A stretch of DNA of 19,216 nt from JABWBR01 sp036741235 (lineage in GTDB: Bacteria > Bacteroidota > Bacteroidia > Chitinophagales > Saprospiraceae). The stretch spans positions 1 to 19,216 of the forward strand of contig DAINSQ010000094.1 of the NCBI GenBank assembly GCA_036741235.1. Reading direction: 5' to 3'. The notes under the pieces are model-generated. The model saw only the letters and a program-made list of their open reading frames with translations, ran no database searches and had not been told where the DNA came from. Each line of letters begins with the position of its first letter. The first letter of the stretch is position 1. Positions 17,729 through 19,216 of this stretch are shown piece after piece. Both the position numbers and the translations under genes were made by a program.

Positions 17729-17770
17729 CTATCGATTACCCACAAAACCGACATCAAGTTCATTGAAAGG
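17729..17770 (+). repeat. Left terminal inverted repeat of the IS4-family element
   Basis: This 42-bp end matches the right end (19174-19216, 43 bp) with one single-base indel and about three mismatches. The transposase stop codon (17760-17762) and its last four sense codons fall inside it, so coding sequence and transposase binding end overlap. Confidence 0.85.
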
Positions 17771-19070
17771 TTAGATAAGCATCAATGAGGGAATCCAATT
17801 TTTCTCTGGCCCTGGTCAGAATAATTAATCCTGGAATGGATTGTCTTTTTGAAGGGAAAAATCCTGCGATTTTCCCCAAGGCGATACAGTATTCTTTGAT
17901 AGTTGGGGGATTATCAGGGTCGAAACCAGGGGTTATTTTGAGTTTATTATGCAAATAGGTGTAAAGCACTTTGTGTTCGATTTGTGAGATACCCACTGAA
18001 TAAATGGATTCATTGGGGCTATTCTCGGCAAGATAACGGAGTTTGAATGCATCCATAGCGGCAATACTAAAGGTAGTGATGGCATTTTTTAGTCGATGTG
18101 GCGTTTGTAACTGAAGTTTTTCGACATGAGTACCTCCTGTTTTGATCAGGAAGTGGAAACGCTCAATCAACCATCGCCAAAGATAGTACTGAATAACTAA
18201 AGCGGCGTCCTGAAAAGATTCTACGTTAAGGGTTGTCAGCAGTCGCCAGTGGATTAATTCATTTTTGTCCAGGCCTGGATTGTCCACCTCACGCACATCG
18301 ACGACAAAAAGCCTTACTGGCGGCAGATCTTTTTTTGCGGGTAAGGGATGAGCAAGTTTTACCTCGGCGCTGCCAAAACGAACCACTAATTGAGCTTTGC
18401 GCATTTTACGTGTTTGCGAATGCATAACATGCGCCTCATAACGACCTTGAACAGACCAGGAGTCAACCACCGGGACTAAGTTGTTTATCCCATCGCAGAG
18501 CTTTCGGTCATATAGAGAGCGTATTACAAAATGCATCCCTGGCGCTGTTCTTTGAGTAAAAAGTTCCATGAAGTCGGCTTCCCGGTCTGCTACGAATACA
18601 ACTTCCAACTTATCGTATCGTTCGACCAACTCTTGGCCACGCCTGAAATGTTCTATCCAATGGTACGATTCTTTTTCCTCTGGCAAACGCTTGTTACATT
18701 GTGTTTTAGAAGTGCCAAAATCCACATCCGAGCGAATATGATAACTTTGCTTGAGTAATCCCATCGGACAGCCTAATGAATTAACAATCATGCTGTTGTA
18801 TAAATGCATGCCGCGCTGTTTGGTGTAACTCAATGGCCCTAACGACGCAGCGCTTCGACTACCCGTGTAATCCAATTCGGTGTAATCACATAATTGTAAT
18901 ACCCGAGTTAAAGACCCACTTTGGCATAGCGATTGCTCCACTTGGCAAAAGTGATAGTCTACCAAAGCTTTTGGTGTAATCGATTTATTGCTCCAAAAAC
19001 GATAGGTACCTTTGGTTGTAGCCCAATCCACCTGCCGTTCAGGAACCGTGTTCTTGAGTCGACGACTCAC
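17760..19070 (-). CDS. IS4-family DDE transposase (true N-terminus probably upstream, see 19071-19149)
   Basis: This enzyme cuts and joins the ends of the insertion sequence. From GTG 19070 the product is 436 aa and has the DDE catalytic set: Asp62 in CDYTELDYTG, Asp162 in VADREADF, and Glu303 in the IS4 signature Y-x2-R-x3-E-x6-K (Tyr296, Arg299, Glu303, Lys310). The N-terminal DWATTKGTYRFW belongs to the Tn5-type DNA-binding region. GTG 19070 cuts into that domain: the same frame upstream encodes GDKRLESRFDQLLDVV, which looks like its conserved beginning, and continues to an A8 tract where the frame breaks before the likely ATG. So either a programmed shift, a mutation or a sequencing error separates the start from the rest. 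All catalytic residues are intact. The last codons overlap the left inverted repeat. Confidence 0.85.
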   Translation of the reverse strand: MSRRLKNTVPERQVDWATTKGTYRFWSNKSITPKALVDYHFCQVEQSLCQSGSLTRVLQLCDYTELDYTGSRSAASLGPLSYTKQRGMHLYNSMIVNSLGCPMGLLKQSYHIRSDVDFGTSKTQCNKRLPEEKESYHWIEHFRRGQELVERYDKLEVVFVADREADFMELFTQRTAPGMHFVIRSLYDRKLCDGINNLVPVVDSWSVQGRYEAHVMHSQTRKMRKAQLVVRFGSAEVKLAHPLPAKKDLPPVRLFVVDVREVDNPGLDKNELIHWRLLTTLNVESFQDAALVIQYYLWRWLIERFHFLIKTGGTHVEKLQLQTPHRLKNAITTFSIAAMDAFKLRYLAENSPNESIYSVGISQIEHKVLYTYLHNKLKITPGFDPDNPPTIKEYCIALGKIAGFFPSKRQSIPGLIILTRAREKLDSLIDAYLTFQ

Positions 19071-19149
19071 TACATCAAGTAATTGATCAAATCTTGACTC
19101 AAGGCGTTTGTCTCCTAACAGGGACTTCGTGTATATTCTTTTTTTTCAT
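19071..19149 (-). other. Out-of-frame 5' end of the transposase: ATG followed by an A8 slippery tract
   Basis: On the minus strand ATG (19149-19147) is followed by eight A (19146-19139). In the ATG frame the product ends after 16 codons (MKKKNIHEVPVRRQTP). In the transposase frame, codons from the A-tract on read KKRIYTKSLLGDKRLESRFD and join the 436-aa ORF without a stop, while TGA closes that frame just before (19148-19146). Removal of one A would give MKKRIYTKSLLGDKRL and a transposase of about 462 aa. The join is inferred; the motif quality in the upstream frame is what I see directly. Confidence 0.65.
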
Positions 19150-19173
19150 ATTCCAAATATGATGCTTATTCCG

Positions 19174-19216
19174 CCTTTCAATGAACTTTTTTGTCGATTT
19201 TGTGGGTAATCGATAG
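19174..19216 (-). repeat. Right terminal inverted repeat of the IS4-family element
   Basis: Read on the minus strand, this 43-bp segment starts CTATCGATTACCCACAAAA like the left end and finishes GTTCATTGAAAGG, as the left end does. Its outer end coincides with the last base of the window. Confidence 0.85.

Larger units (their letters stand above)
17729..19216. mobile_element. IS4-family insertion sequence, about 1.49 kb
   Basis: Long imperfect terminal inverted repeats bound a single transposase gene. The left end starts CTATCGATTACCCACAAAA at 17729 and the reverse complement of the window's last bases is identical over those 19 positions. One gene on the minus strand fills the interior. The right flank is outside the window, so a target-site duplication cannot be checked, and the element could extend a base or more past 19216. 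Confidence 0.88.

Overview
The window looks like a fragment, probably a whole contig, from a member of the Bacteroidota, most likely Saprospiria or a close relative. The evidence is a type IX secretion system (T9SS) C-terminal sorting domain, SprB-type adhesin repeats, strings of PKD domains on a secreted metallopeptidase, a fused SecDF, a PorE-type OmpA lipoprotein, a TAnnTTTG-like promoter element and generally weak Shine-Dalgarno sites. The taxonomic placement is inference from gene content. I saw no rRNA, tRNA or CRISPR array.

Layout from left to right: (1) 1-3049, minus strand, 3'-truncated by the window edge: a secreted reprolysin-like metallopeptidase with a multi-PKD tail. (2) 3226-5778, plus: phosphoenolpyruvate carboxylase (ppc), followed by a candidate hairpin terminator. 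(3) 5966-9049, plus: the one-piece SecDF export motor, with a candidate promoter and leader hairpin before it and a strong terminator hairpin after it. (4) 9162-11147, plus: a lipoprotein with the TPR, beta-propeller, carboxypeptidase-regulatory-like and OmpA architecture of the T9SS protein PorE. (5) 11137-17118, minus: a surface protein of about 1993 aa with P-domain, fibronectin III-like, MAM-like, MopE-like and about 15 SprB-type repeats and a T9SS sorting tail. Its stop codon lies inside the 3' end of the PorE-like gene (11-bp tail-to-tail overlap). (6) 17266-17655, plus: a small DUF1801 protein. (7) 17729-19216: an IS4-family insertion sequence whose right inverted repeat ends on the last base of the window.

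How the genes fit together: SecDF helps move Sec substrates across the inner membrane, the PorE-like lipoprotein could anchor a T9SS to peptidoglycan, and the two giant minus-strand proteins are the kind of cargo such a system exports. The adhesin has a visible T9SS tail. The metallopeptidase C-terminus is outside the window, so its tail is only expected. PEPC is a housekeeping anaplerotic enzyme sitting between them with its own transcription signals. The most unusual points are an apparent frame break at an A8 tract in the transposase, the mosaic architecture of the adhesin, the overlap of the convergent genes, and an Asn in place of the usual Gly in the metzincin motif. I found nothing that I can firmly call a new system.
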